A stretch of 64,000 bases of DNA, from assembly GCA_018712785.1 (NCBI GenBank), contig DVGK01000043.1, positions 38,212 to 102,211 on the forward strand. Direction: 5' to 3'. This stretch comes from Candidatus Choladousia intestinavium. Its GTDB lineage: Bacteria > Bacillota > Clostridia > Lachnospirales > Lachnospiraceae. Position 1 is the first letter of the stretch; every line of letters starts with the position of its first letter. The notes beneath the pieces were generated by a model. The model ran no database searches and was not told the origin of the DNA. It saw only the letters and a list, made by a program, of their open reading frames with translations. Positions 52,651 to 61,013 of the stretch are shown here, piece after piece. A program made the translations under genes and the position numbers.

Positions 52651-52720
52651 ATTTCACTAACTATTATAGATCATGAAATGAATGCCTTTATAATCTATAA
52701 TAGTTAGTGAAATTTTTTTT
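52651..52720 (+). terminator. Perfect 21-bp hairpin with T8 tract in the cspA leader
   Basis: The arms 52651-52671 and 52693-52713 are exact reverse complements of 21 bases, with a 21-base loop, followed by eight T (52713-52720). It lies between the promoter and the cspA ribosome binding site, so most transcripts could stop here; it looks like an attenuator. The stem is AT-rich, so its stability should depend on temperature. Confidence 0.85.
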
Positions 52721-52757
52721 GACCAGTATCAGGTAATTTAAGTAGGAGGTACCAGCT

Positions 52758-52958
52758 ATGAACAAGGGTACAGTAAAATGGTTTAATGCAGAGAAAGGCT
52801 ATGGATTCATCACAGGAGAAGACGGGGCAGACGTATTTGTACATTTTTCAGCGATCCAGGGTGAAGGCTTCAAGACTCTTGAAGAAGGCCAGGCTGTTTC
52901 TTACGACCTGACAGAAGGCGCCCGCGGAATGCAGGCTTCTAATGTTGTAAAGCTTTAA
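52758..52958 (+). CDS. CspA-family cold shock protein
   Basis: The 66-residue OB-fold protein starts [18 protein letters not shown] and contains [10 protein letters not shown], the two RNA-binding motifs RNP1 and RNP2. It binds single-stranded nucleic acid and melts RNA structure. Length is normal. TAGGAGG precedes the ATG. A consensus promoter and a 21-bp terminator hairpin precede it, suggesting regulated read-through. Confidence 0.96.
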   Translation: MNKGTVKWFNAEKGYGFITGEDGADVFVHFSAIQGEGFKTLEEGQAVSYDLTEGARGMQASNVVKL

Positions 52959-52992
52959 TCCAGTTTACGAATTTAAGAACGAACATGCCAAG

Positions 52993-53046
52993 CAGGCTGC
53001 GGCAGACGGGAATGATTTTTCTGGCTGCCGCAGCCGCTTTTCTTTT
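52993..53046 (+). terminator. Terminator of cspA
   Basis: GGCTGCGGCAG and CTGCCGCAGCC form an 11-base perfect stem with a 19-base loop, followed by GCTTTTCTTTT. Confidence 0.85.
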
Positions 53047-53086
53047 GTCCGGCTGCCAAAGCAAAGCTTTGAAAGGCTTTCAGGAT

Positions 53087-53566
53087 TTAAAGGGATTCGG
53101 CCCATTCTGCCAGAGCTTTCCTGTCCGGACGGCCGTTTAGGAGCCTTCCTTCCAGAACCTTTGCTCCCGGACAGGAGGCCTGAAGCGCTTTCGCGGTGTC
53201 TCCCAGTCCGCTGCCGCCGGAGGTGGCAAAAGGAATCACCGTCTTTCCGTGCAGGTCATAGCTTTCAAGAAAGGTCTGTATAATCCTGGGAGCTGTATAC
53301 CACCAGATGGGAAATCCTACAAACACTACATCGTAGGCTTCCATATTGGCTGCTTTCCCGGCAATCTCAGGTCTTGCCGCCGGATCTTTCATCTCCAGCG
53401 TGCTGCGGCTCTTTTTATCCATCCAGTCCAGATCCTTTCTGGTATAGGGAACGGCCGGCTGAATCTCAAAAAGCTCCGCTCCCGCCGCGTCGGCCAAGGC
53501 TTCTGCCGCGGCTTTCGTGACTCCGCTGCAGGAAAAATAGGCCACCAGTTTTTTCTTTTCGCTCAT
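53087..53566 (-). CDS. Flavodoxin family protein
   Basis: The 159-residue protein starts KKLVAYFSCSGVTKAAAEAL, a phosphate-binding loop variant, and has VVFVGFPIWWYTAPRIIQTFLE and IPFATSGGSGLGDTAKAL, all typical of the Flavodoxin_4 group, which binds FMN. Such proteins carry electrons or act as NAD(P)H-dependent reductases. GGAGG precedes the ATG at 53566. Copy B of the intergenic repeat lies directly upstream, as copy A does before the deacetylase gene. Confidence 0.88.
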   Translation of the reverse strand: MSEKKKLVAYFSCSGVTKAAAEALADAAGAELFEIQPAVPYTRKDLDWMDKKSRSTLEMKDPAARPEIAGKAANMEAYDVVFVGFPIWWYTAPRIIQTFLESYDLHGKTVIPFATSGGSGLGDTAKALQASCPGAKVLEGRLLNGRPDRKALAEWAESL

Positions 53567-53590
53567 TTTCTTTTTCTCCTCCTTCTGAAC

Positions 53591-53820
53591 TTTTATTCCC
53601 GTGAGCAACGAGCCAAGCGGACACAGCCCAGGCTGCTTTCTCTTGCCGCAAGCAGCAATTCACCTTGTGCTTGCATGTCCATTTGGCGACTGCCGCAAGG
53701 GACGCTGTGTGCCAGCGACACACGTTTAGCGCCGACCGAAGCGGAGCATAGACCAAATGCCCCGCAGCTCTGCTGCGCTGCAAGTTTGATGCCCCGTAGC
53801 TTGCTGCGGGGTTTTTGACT
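53591..53820. repeat. Modular intergenic repeat, copy B (long form)
   Basis: This 230-base copy shares end blocks with 21292-21426 and adds internal modules, including a GTGTGCCAGCGACACAC hairpin and CAGCC...CTTGCCGCAAGC segments. The right block (CCCCGCAGC to GCTGCGGGG) folds a long hairpin followed by TTTTTGACT on the plus strand. It lies just upstream of a start codon, as does copy A. No open frame inside looks coding. Confidence 0.78.
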
Positions 53821-53883
53821 TTTCTATAGAATACAACCTGGAGTGTACGCAAAGTCAAGAGCTTTTAATCGCATTTTTGCGGC

Positions 53884-53920
53884 AAAAAAAATGCCGGTCC
53901 TCCGGGAGTGAGTTCCGACA
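53884..53920 (-). terminator. Terminator of the flavodoxin gene at 54 kb
   Basis: On the minus strand TGTCGG and CCGGCA arms (with one G-T pair) enclose a 17-base loop and are followed by eight T (53884-53891). Confidence 0.7.
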
Positions 53921-53986
53921 TCCTTTCTATTCTTTCTGCCTTATAGATCTGTCTTCGCTTTTTTATGAATCCGGCAGCGTTTATAC

Positions 53987-54418
53987 TTAAATTGCCGCCA
54001 GCTTCTTCCCAAGCCCTTTGCAGGCCTCCTCGGCCTCGTCATCCGGGGCTTCGTTGCAGATCACGCCTTCTGAGTCCACAACGGCGGCTCCTGCCTTCTG
54101 CATGCGCTCCACCCAGTTTCGCATCCACTCTCCGTCGCCCCAGCCGTAAGAACCAAAGAGGCCGACGGTTTTTCCGCTGACATTTTTCTCAAGTTCAGCC
54201 ACAAAGGGCTCCATAATGGTCTCCTCCAGCTCCTCGTCTCCCATGGACGGGCAGCCGAGAGCAAATACCGGCTGTGACGCCAGCTCTTCGGGAGTAATAT
54301 CTTCTACGGAAACTACTTTAGCAGTTTTGCCGGCTTCCTCTACGCCCTTTCCTACCATCTCCGCCATAGATTCCGTGTTGCCTGTTCCGCTCCAGAACGC
54401 TACAATAATCTGATCCAT
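53987..54418 (-). CDS. Flavodoxin
   Basis: The 143-residue protein is a classic short-chain flavodoxin: IIVAFWSGTGNTESMAEMV holds the FMN phosphate loop (SGTGNT, 10-15), and LGCPSMGDEEL and LFGSYGWGDGEWM are the two ring-stacking loops. It carries single electrons and usually replaces ferredoxin when iron is low. It follows DUF2325 and DUF3793 genes behind DtxR-like boxes, which fits iron control. GGAGG precedes the ATG. Confidence 0.95.
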   Translation of the reverse strand: MDQIIVAFWSGTGNTESMAEMVGKGVEEAGKTAKVVSVEDITPEELASQPVFALGCPSMGDEELEETIMEPFVAELEKNVSGKTVGLFGSYGWGDGEWMRNWVERMQKAGAAVVDSEGVICNEAPDDEAEEACKGLGKKLAAI

Positions 54419-54524
54419 TTTCTTTTCCTCCTGAATTATAAAATTGTAAGCTTTTATCTGTTCATCCCTCCGCGGGACTGTCTATAAAAACACAGAGCGC
54501 TTCTTTTCATCCGCTCCTATGCTT

Positions 54525-55100
54525 CTACGCCTTTATGTTTTCCCTGCACATCCGGCAGATATCCGAAAGTCCGGTTCCCTGCCTGCAGAGCTGCAGGACT
54601 GCCTGCTTCGCGTATTGGTACAGCTCAAAAATCCCTCTGGCGTAATCTACATCGTCATAAACCTTCCAGTAGCCGGAAAGCTTGAAATCTCTCCCCTCAT
54701 GCTCAATGAATCCGGCAACGTCATTCAAAGGATAGCCCAGCAGGATCCCCATCTCATGGGGAAATCCGTCCCGTCCCTCCTTATACCGGGCGAAACGCCC
54801 CCGGAACTGAATCAGCATTCCTGTGAGAGGAAGATCTCTTTCATATCCCTGTTTTTGAAGAAAATTCACATTATCCGGGTCCCGTACAAGGTTTTCTACC
54901 TTCTCAGGTTCAAACAGCAGCCAGTAATCCTTCCTCTCCGAAGTATACAAAAGGCATCTGGCCAGCCGGGTTCCCTTCAGCTCCCAGCCAAGCAGCTCCT
55001 TGTGGCCCTTTTCTATAATCAGCAGGTTGGACGGCTTTACGCCTGCCAGGACAGGCGCGCACTGCCGCCCCACTGCAAAACGGACTCCTTCGGTTCCCAT
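54525..55100 (-). CDS. DUF3793 family protein
   Basis: The 191-residue soluble protein contains KPSNLLIIEKG near the N-terminus, GTRLARCLLYTSERKDYWLLFEPEKVENLV and FPHEMGILLGYPLNDVAGFIEHEG, as I know from DUF3793 proteins of clostridia. Function is unknown. The family tends to sit beside flavodoxin and iron-transport genes; here it is followed by flavodoxin and preceded by DUF2325. GGAGG precedes the ATG. Confidence 0.82.
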   Translation of the reverse strand: MGTEGVRFAVGRQCAPVLAGVKPSNLLIIEKGHKELLGWELKGTRLARCLLYTSERKDYWLLFEPEKVENLVRDPDNVNFLQKQGYERDLPLTGMLIQFRGRFARYKEGRDGFPHEMGILLGYPLNDVAGFIEHEGRDFKLSGYWKVYDDVDYARGIFELYQYAKQAVLQLCRQGTGLSDICRMCRENIKA

Positions 55101-55198
55101 CGCGTTACCTCCATTAGCTTTTATGATTCCATCGGACCGAAGCCTTGCTTTTACTCCGGTTTCATAATCTCAGCGCCCCATGTTTTTCTTCAGAAAAC

Positions 55199-55489
55199 TT
55201 ACGCGCACGCGCCGCAGTGCTCTCTTAACAGCTCATGCAGAGCCGCCGCGCTGCTGCTGTGACAGCGCAGCACCGGAATATTGTTTCTTTTAGCTTCCTG
55301 AAGGGTACTTCTTACCATTTTGTGGGAAACGGTGTTTGTAAAGAGAATAAAGAAATCCGGGCATCCCAGCTTCTTCCGGATGGCGCCGTTTTCTTTGGCG
55401 AAAACCTTCGCCTTGCATCCGTGTTTTTTGCAGATTCCTTCATACTGACAAACCATACATTCATTTCCTCCAATGATGACAACGCTCAT
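55199..55489 (-). CDS. DUF2325 domain protein
   Basis: The 96-residue protein begins MSVVIIGGNECMVCQYEGICKKHGCKAKVF and continues with FFILFTNTVSHKMVRSTLQEAKRNNIPVLRCHSSS, matching DUF2325, a small Rossmann-like domain. The four N-terminal cysteines could bind metal or sense redox state. The cellular role is unknown. AGGAGG precedes the ATG at 55489. It is first in a group whose promoter overlaps DtxR-like boxes. Confidence 0.82.
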   Translation of the reverse strand: MSVVIIGGNECMVCQYEGICKKHGCKAKVFAKENGAIRKKLGCPDFFILFTNTVSHKMVRSTLQEAKRNNIPVLRCHSSSAAALHELLREHCGACA

Positions 55490-55509
55490 AGAACACCTCC
55501 TGCAGTGTA

Positions 55510-55608
55510 AGTTAGAAATACCTAACCTCATATGTAAAAGAAACGGCTCCTCTGCCGTATAAGTTAGTTTGTGCTAACTAATATAGCATTCTATTCCAAG
55601 TTTGTCAA
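55510..55608 (-). promoter_or_regulatory. Promoter with two DtxR/IdeR-like boxes
   Basis: TTGACA (55603-55608) and TATATT (55580-55585), 17 bases apart on the minus strand, drive the DUF2325 group. TTAGTTTGTGCTAACTAA (55564-55581) is an inverted repeat touching the -10, and a second one, TTAGAAATACCTAA, lies at 55512-55525. Both resemble iron-dependent DtxR/IdeR operators, so iron would repress. Confidence 0.72.
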
Positions 55609-56355
55609 TAGGAAATCAGAATAAGCTTCCAGAATGATCTTCCGGACTCTCTTCGCCTCCTCAGCCTCCAGGCTCTCCACCCCTTCCAGCGGATAGGGCA
55701 GATTCATCTCCTTATATTTGGAAACTCCCATGGTATGATAAGGGAGAACCTCCAGTCCCTTCAGGTTTCTAAACCCAGCCAGCATCTTGCCCAGCCTGCG
55801 CAGGTGCTCCTCCCCGTCGGTGATTCCCGGCACGATTACGTGCCGGACCACCATGGGAATCCCGGCCTCCTCCAGGGCCCCGGCAAACTCCAGAATGTGC
55901 TTCTGGCTCTGTCCGGTAAGCTTTTTATGCTCTGCCTCGTCGCTGTGCTTGAGATCCAGCAGCACAAGATCCAGAACCTGAAACAGCTTTTCATACTCCT
56001 GCCGGCGCTCTCTTCGGAACATGATCCCGGAGGTATCCAGACACGTATGGATTCCCTCTTTTTTCGCCGCCTGAAACAGCGCTGTTAGAAAAGGAAGCTG
56101 CATCAGAGGCTCTCCTCCGGTAGCGGTTATGCCGCCGTTTCTGTAAAAGGCCCGATTTCTCCTGTATTCATCCAAAAGCTCCTCTACCGTCTTCTCCATC
56201 CCCGCGCCCATTCTCCAGGTATCCGGATTGTGGCAGTACAGACACCGCATGGGGCAGCCCTGAAAAAAGACGACGAAACGGACTCCGGGGCCGTCCACGG
56301 TCCCAAAGCTCTCGATGGAATGAATTTGTCCCCTGATACAGTCCTTTCCTTCCAT
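55591..56355 (-). CDS. pflA: Pyruvate formate-lyase activating enzyme
   Basis: The 254-residue radical SAM enzyme has the CxxxCxxC cluster as C34-P-M-R-C38-L-Y-C41 in FFQGCPMRCLYCHNPDTW, then GGITATGGEPLMQ for SAM binding. It abstracts hydrogen from the glycine of pyruvate formate-lyase. It follows the separate glycyl radical subunit gene by four bases; all three genes (catalytic part, glycyl part, activase) form one operon. Confidence 0.95.
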   Translation of the reverse strand: MEGKDCIRGQIHSIESFGTVDGPGVRFVVFFQGCPMRCLYCHNPDTWRMGAGMEKTVEELLDEYRRNRAFYRNGGITATGGEPLMQLPFLTALFQAAKKEGIHTCLDTSGIMFRRERRQEYEKLFQVLDLVLLDLKHSDEAEHKKLTGQSQKHILEFAGALEEAGIPMVVRHVIVPGITDGEEHLRRLGKMLAGFRNLKGLEVLPYHTMGVSKYKEMNLPYPLEGVESLEAEEAKRVRKIILEAYSDFLLTNLE

Positions 56356-56359
56356 TTCC

Positions 56360-56608
56360 TTACATTTCCTTATGGAAGGTTCTGGAGATCACCTCATCCT
56401 GCTGCTCTTTCGTCAGCTTGTTGAAATGAACCGCATAGCCGGATACCCTTACCGTCAGCTGGGGATATTTCTCCGGATGAGCCTGGGCATCCAGCAGTGT
56501 CTCTCTTGTAAATACATTTACGTTTAAATGGTGGCCGCCTTTTTCCGCGTATCCATCCAGCAGATTTACCAGATTGTCAATCTGCGCGTCACTGATCTTC
56601 CTATTCAT
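56360..56608 (-). CDS. Separate glycyl radical subunit of pyruvate formate-lyase
   Basis: This 82-residue protein is the C-terminal glycyl radical domain of PFL made as its own polypeptide: [20 protein letters not shown], then [28 protein letters not shown], with the radical glycine at G57. It has its own AAGGAGG and ATG, 78 bases after the stop of a PFL that lacks this domain. It resembles the spare part GrcA/YfiD of E. coli, but here it seems to be the only glycyl domain for that PFL. Confidence 0.9.
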   Translation of the reverse strand: MNRKISDAQIDNLVNLLDGYAEKGGHHLNVNVFTRETLLDAQAHPEKYPQLTVRVSGYAVHFNKLTKEQQDEVISRTFHKEM

Positions 56609-56686
56609 AATTTCCTCCTTATTTCTCTCCGCAAAATTCTGCCGGCTCTTCAGAGCAGCCTCTCGCCGACCGCCCCAGCGTGCCTG

Positions 56687-58786
56687 CTACTCATTTTCTT
56701 CTATCGTCAGGTTCGGTTCGCAGCACGCGCAGTCCGGCTGCATGGAAAAGCTCAGATCGTCCAGGCTGATGGAATCCAGCATTACCACATCCTCCTTGCC
56801 CAGGGCTCCGGGGATAATCGAGAAGGTATTGGAAATGCCGTCCTGGGCCTCCTTAAAGGGAAGCTTAGCAACAGAGCTTAGAGACGCCACCGCGCCGCGG
56901 CTGTCTCTCCCGTGCATGGGATTGGCGCCGGGGGCAAAGGGTTCCCCTGCTTTTCTTCCATCCGGCGTAGCGCCTGTATTCTTTCCGTAGACCACGTTGG
57001 AGGTAATGGTCAGAATCGATGTAGTAGGAATCCCGCCCCGGTAGGTCTGGGTCGTGCCTACATAATGCATAAAGTCCTTCACAATCTTGTACGCGATCTC
57101 ATCTACCCGGTCGTCGTCGTTGCCGAATTTCGGATAATCTCCCTCCACCTCAAAATCCACCACTATGCCGTTCTCGTCCCGGATGGTCTTAACTTTGGCA
57201 TATTTAATGGCAGACAGGGAATCCGTGATTACGGAGAGACCCGCGATGCCTGTGGCAAACCATCTGGTCACATTCTTATCATGGAGAGCCATCTGAATCC
57301 GCTCATAGCAGTATTTGTCATGCATATAATGGATAATATTCAGAGCATTTACGTACACATGAGACAGCCAGCGGCTCATATCGTTGTAGCGCTCCATCAC
57401 CTCGCCGTAGTCCAGATATTCCGATGTAATAGGCCGGTACTTGGGCCCCACCTGCTTCTTGGTAATCTCGTCCACGCCGCCGTTGATGGCATAGAGAAGG
57501 CATTTTGCCAGATTTGCCCTGGCTCCGAAGAACTGCATTTCCTTTCCCACCCGCATGGAAGATACGCAGCAGGCAATAGCGTAATCATCTCCATGGGTCA
57601 CTCTCATAAGGTCATCGTTTTCATATTGGATGGAAGAGGAGGCAATGGAAGTCCTGGCGCAGAAGCGCTTAAAATTCCGGGGCAGCCTGGTGGACCACAG
57701 AACCGTCAGGTTCGGTTCCGGAGCCGGTCCCAGATTTGTAAGGGTATGCAGGTAGCGGTAGGACATCTTTGTCACCATGCTTCTTCCGTCAATGCCCATG
57801 CCGCCGATAGATTCAGTCACCCAGGTGGGATCTCCCGAAAAGAGCGCGTTGTATTCCGGCGTTCTGGCGAATTTTACAAGACGGAGCTTCATGATAAAAT
57901 GGTCCACAAACTCCTGAATCTGTTCCTCGGTGAAGGTTCCCTCCTTCAGGTCTCTCTCAGCGTAAATATCCAGAAAGGTAGAGGTGCGTCCCAGGGACAT
58001 GGCCGCTCCGTTCTGTTCCTTAATCGCCGCCAGATAGCCGAAATACAGCCACTGGATGGCCTCCTGCACGTTCTTCGCCGGCGCGGAAATATCATATCCG
58101 TAGATCATGCCCAGCTGCTTCAGTTCTTTTAAAGCCTTGATCTGCTCTGAAAGCTCCTCCCGGGTACGGATAACGTCCTCATACATATTGCTTCTCGTAC
58201 CGGCCTTCTGCTCTTCCTTATCCTCAATCAGCCGGTCCACTCCGTAGAGAGCCACCCTTCTGTAGTCTCCGATAATCCTTCCCCGGCCATAGGCGTCGGG
58301 AAGTCCCGTAATAATATGGCTGGAACGGCAGCTGCGCATTTCCGGGGAGTAGGCGTCAAATACGCCGTCATTGTGAGTCTTTCTGTATTTTGTATAGAAT
58401 TCCACAATTTCCGGATCTACATGATATCCGTTTTCTTCACATGCCTTTACCGCCATACGGATGCCTCCGTTTGGCTGAAGAGCCCGCTTAAAGGGCTTAT
58501 CCGTCTGGAATCCTACAATCTTCTCCTTCTCTTTGTCCAGGTAACCGAGGCCGTGAGAGGTAATCGTAGAAATAATGTGGGTGTCCATATCCAGAACGCC
58601 GCCCTTTTTCCTCTCTTCTTCAGACAGCTTAAGCACCTGCTTCCATAGCTCCTGAGTGGCCTCTGTAGGTTCTGCCAGAAAGCCCTCATCTCCCTCATAG
58701 GGCGTATAATTCTTCTGAATGAAATCCCGCACATTGATCTCTTTTTCCCAGATTCCTCCCTGAAATGAATTCCATTCCTGTCTCAT
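56687..58786 (-). CDS. pflB: Pyruvate formate-lyase catalytic chain lacking the glycyl domain
   Basis: The 699-residue protein matches PFL through ALGKEDVV but then ends in a different tail (about 30 residues, containing CACC) instead of the usual glycyl radical domain; full PFL is about 750-760 residues. The catalytic pair C406-C407 is in [24 protein letters not shown]. It would split pyruvate with CoA to acetyl-CoA and formate only if it joins the 82-residue glycyl protein. Glycerol dehydratase-like homologues are excluded by the adjacent cysteines. GGAGG precedes the ATG. Confidence 0.92.
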   Translation of the reverse strand: MRQEWNSFQGGIWEKEINVRDFIQKNYTPYEGDEGFLAEPTEATQELWKQVLKLSEEERKKGGVLDMDTHIISTITSHGLGYLDKEKEKIVGFQTDKPFKRALQPNGGIRMAVKACEENGYHVDPEIVEFYTKYRKTHNDGVFDAYSPEMRSCRSSHIITGLPDAYGRGRIIGDYRRVALYGVDRLIEDKEEQKAGTRSNMYEDVIRTREELSEQIKALKELKQLGMIYGYDISAPAKNVQEAIQWLYFGYLAAIKEQNGAAMSLGRTSTFLDIYAERDLKEGTFTEEQIQEFVDHFIMKLRLVKFARTPEYNALFSGDPTWVTESIGGMGIDGRSMVTKMSYRYLHTLTNLGPAPEPNLTVLWSTRLPRNFKRFCARTSIASSSIQYENDDLMRVTHGDDYAIACCVSSMRVGKEMQFFGARANLAKCLLYAINGGVDEITKKQVGPKYRPITSEYLDYGEVMERYNDMSRWLSHVYVNALNIIHYMHDKYCYERIQMALHDKNVTRWFATGIAGLSVITDSLSAIKYAKVKTIRDENGIVVDFEVEGDYPKFGNDDDRVDEIAYKIVKDFMHYVGTTQTYRGGIPTTSILTITSNVVYGKNTGATPDGRKAGEPFAPGANPMHGRDSRGAVASLSSVAKLPFKEAQDGISNTFSIIPGALGKEDVVMLDSISLDDLSFSMQPDCACCEPNLTIEENE

Positions 58787-58836
58787 AGGCGTCCTCCTCG
58801 CTTTTGGTTAGTCTAGTATAACTCCCTTGTGTCTAC

Positions 58837-58865
58837 AATATAAATTATTGTTCCCAATCCGTCAA
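58837..58865 (-). promoter_or_regulatory. Promoter of the split pfl operon
   Basis: TTGACG (58860-58865) and TATATT (58837-58842) have a 17-base spacer on the minus strand, about 50 bases before the pflB ATG. Confidence 0.72.
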
Positions 58866-59008
58866 GAAAGATTCTGGGCAAATATTGTATAATTTTCAGC
58901 ACAATGTTTTCTGGAAAATGCCGGATATCCGGGCAGGCATAAGTCAGGCTGCCGCGCGCGGCAAAAAAAGGGCCCGGACCGCAGCCGCCGGCCCATTGCC
59001 GGCGCGGA

Positions 59009-59071
59009 TAAAAAACAGGCACGTCCCATACCGAAAACCCATCGGCTTTTCAGGGATATGCCTGTCTTACA
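59009..59071 (-). terminator. Terminator of the acyltransferase (trp transporter) transcript
   Basis: ACAGGCA..TCCC and GGGA..TGCCTGT arms (with a 2-base internal loop) fold a long stem on the minus strand, followed by TTTTTT (59009-59014). A second GC-rich hairpin with GCCGGC arms follows at about 58987-59003. Confidence 0.7.
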
Positions 59072-59109
59072 ATAACCTTTAAAACTGTTTTAGCAGCGCT
59101 GAAATGAGA

Positions 59110-60222
59110 TCAGCGTCCTGATCTGTATTTTCTATAAACCGCTCTGAAAGCTTTCACCACGAAGCTGCAGAGAACCGCGTTGGCAAGGGTCAGCAGTACC
59201 ATAATCAGGGTCTTCCCATAGCCTGAGCTGTCCGGAAACAGAGCCTTCACCATATCCAGAGGCAATACCTGACTCAGATAAACAATCAGGCTGCTGGATC
59301 CCAGAAAATAGCATACGCGATTGTCAAACATACGGCTTCCATGTGTGACGCCGCTGAGAGTTAAACCCACTGCCAGGAACAGCGCCAGCAGAGCATAGAT
59401 GCTGTACTTTGCGTCCAGATTAGAGATTACAAATAAAAATGAGAACAGATAGCAGCCGTTTTCCGCTGCTGTAAGGAAGAGCTTCTGTCTCTTCGTAAGG
59501 GAAATTTCCTGGAGCCTTCTTGCGAATTCAAAGCAGGACGCTCCCAGGGATATTTCCGCCAGGGCACGAAGCATACAGGTATATACCGCCCCGTTCCAGG
59601 TACTGGCCCCGCCGCCTACCAGCGAACCGAAGTTTGTGGTCAGATATCCCAGTATGAACATTCCTCCCATGGGAGCTATTACGTATACGTACATAGAGTA
59701 GTACTTTCTGCACAGAGGATACAGAATCATCAGTGTAAAAATCATGGCGATCAGATACCATTCCACCCGGTTTAAATTCCCGAAATTAAATCCGGTTTTA
59801 CTGAAAAGCAAAAGACCCGGTACAGAATTAAATATGGTTTTTATAACCTCGCCCACCGACTGCCGCTCATAAATGGCGGTCACCGCAAGGATAATTCCAA
59901 AGGCAGAAAAATGGTAAGGAAGAATCGCCTTCATTTTTCTCCAGACAAAGGACGCCGTCTCCCGGCCAAGGCCCGAAGCGGCACCCGGCTCAGCCCCCGC
60001 AGTCTGCGGCAGTTTTGACCCGTACTTATAGGCGGTCCTTGCCATAAAAAATCCGGTTACCAGAAAGAAAAACTCTACCCCGATATACCCTCTGGCAAAG
60101 AAAGTAAAATGTCCCGCGTATACCACTCCCTTCAGGTAATGGCGCTGACAGTGGTAAAAAACAATAAACATGGTAAAGATGAACCGGATCAGCTCAATTT
60201 TCCCGTTTTTTCTTTTTTCCAT
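59110..60222 (-). CDS. Acyltransferase family 3 membrane protein
   Basis: The 370-residue protein has about ten membrane helices and the acyltransferase-3 start: IELIRFIFTMFIVFYHCQRHY, with the active-site histidine in FYHC and FFFLVTGFFMARTAYKYG after. Family members O-acylate sugars of wall, capsule or lipid on the outer face. It begins 17 bases after the trpZ stop, so it may be read from the trp transporter promoter, though no functional link is evident. Confidence 0.85.
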   Translation of the reverse strand: MEKRKNGKIELIRFIFTMFIVFYHCQRHYLKGVVYAGHFTFFARGYIGVEFFFLVTGFFMARTAYKYGSKLPQTAGAEPGAASGLGRETASFVWRKMKAILPYHFSAFGIILAVTAIYERQSVGEVIKTIFNSVPGLLLFSKTGFNFGNLNRVEWYLIAMIFTLMILYPLCRKYYSMYVYVIAPMGGMFILGYLTTNFGSLVGGGASTWNGAVYTCMLRALAEISLGASCFEFARRLQEISLTKRQKLFLTAAENGCYLFSFLFVISNLDAKYSIYALLALFLAVGLTLSGVTHGSRMFDNRVCYFLGSSSLIVYLSQVLPLDMVKALFPDSSGYGKTLIMVLLTLANAVLCSFVVKAFRAVYRKYRSGR

Positions 60223-60239
60223 TTTTCCTTATTTCCCCT

Positions 60240-61013
60240 TCAGTTTCCGCACTCAATACTGATTTCGTTAAACAGTGAAAGTACACCCTCCACCTGAAGC
60301 TTTTTCTTATCCTCCCCGCTCTTGTCCAGAATCACCCTGCCCTGATGCATCATCAAAATGTGGCTGCCGTACTCGATAGCGTAGCGAAGGTTATGAGTCA
60401 CCATAATGGAGGTAAGCTTCTTTTCCCGGACGATCTGATCCGTCAGCTCCATATTGATCTCCGCCGTCTTGGGATCCAGAGCCGCGGTGTGCTCATCCAG
60501 GATCAGGAAATCCACCGGCGTCATGGTAGCCATGAGGAGAGCCAGGGCTTGGCGCTGGCCTCCCGAGAGAGAGCCCACCTTAATATCCAGCTTATCCTCC
60601 AGGTGAAGGTTCAGGGTGGAGAGCAGCTCTTTGTAATGGCCGCGTTTTCTGCGGTCCACTCCCCGGGTAAGATTGTAAGGTCTCCCCTTATTCTCGGCCA
60701 GAGAAAGGTTTTCCAGAATCGTCATAGAGGGGCAGGTGCCCAGAGCCGGGTTCTGAAAAACTCTCCCGATGCTTCCCATCCTTTTATATTCCTTCTGGTT
60801 TGTAATATCCTCTCCATTTACCAGGATCTGTCCGGAATCCACCGGAATGCTGCCGCAGATAATATTCAGCAGAGAAGTCTTTCCGGAGCCGTTGCTGCCG
60901 ACTACAGCCACGAATTCGCCGTCGTCAATATGAAGGTTAAAATCCTGAAACAGGCACATTTCATTGACTGTCCCCGGATTGTAGTATTTGTGAATTCCCT
61001 TTAAATCAAGCAT
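60240..61013 (-). CDS. trpZ: Tryptophan ABC transporter ATP-binding protein
   Basis: The 257-residue ATPase has Walker A VGSNGSGKTSL (about 38-48), the ABC signature LSGGQRQALALL (about 149-160), Walker B VDFLILDEHTAALDP, and the H-loop MVTHN. It powers import with the permease and binding protein just upstream. The gene symbol rests on the T-box with a tryptophan specifier before the first gene of the operon. The start overlaps the permease stop by 8 bases. Confidence 0.9.
   Translation of the reverse strand: MLDLKGIHKYYNPGTVNEMCLFQDFNLHIDDGEFVAVVGSNGSGKTSLLNIICGSIPVDSGQILVNGEDITNQKEYKRMGSIGRVFQNPALGTCPSMTILENLSLAENKGRPYNLTRGVDRRKRGHYKELLSTLNLHLEDKLDIKVGSLSGGQRQALALLMATMTPVDFLILDEHTAALDPKTAEINMELTDQIVREKKLTSIMVTHNLRYAIEYGSHILMMHQGRVILDKSGEDKKKLQVEGVLSLFNEISIECGN

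Noticed and set aside
56609..56686. Sequencing frameshift as the cause of the split PFL
   Set aside because: The PFL frame ends in a new tail well before the glycyl domain, and that domain has its own ribosome binding site and natural start; a single indel would not explain this. Reads should still be checked.
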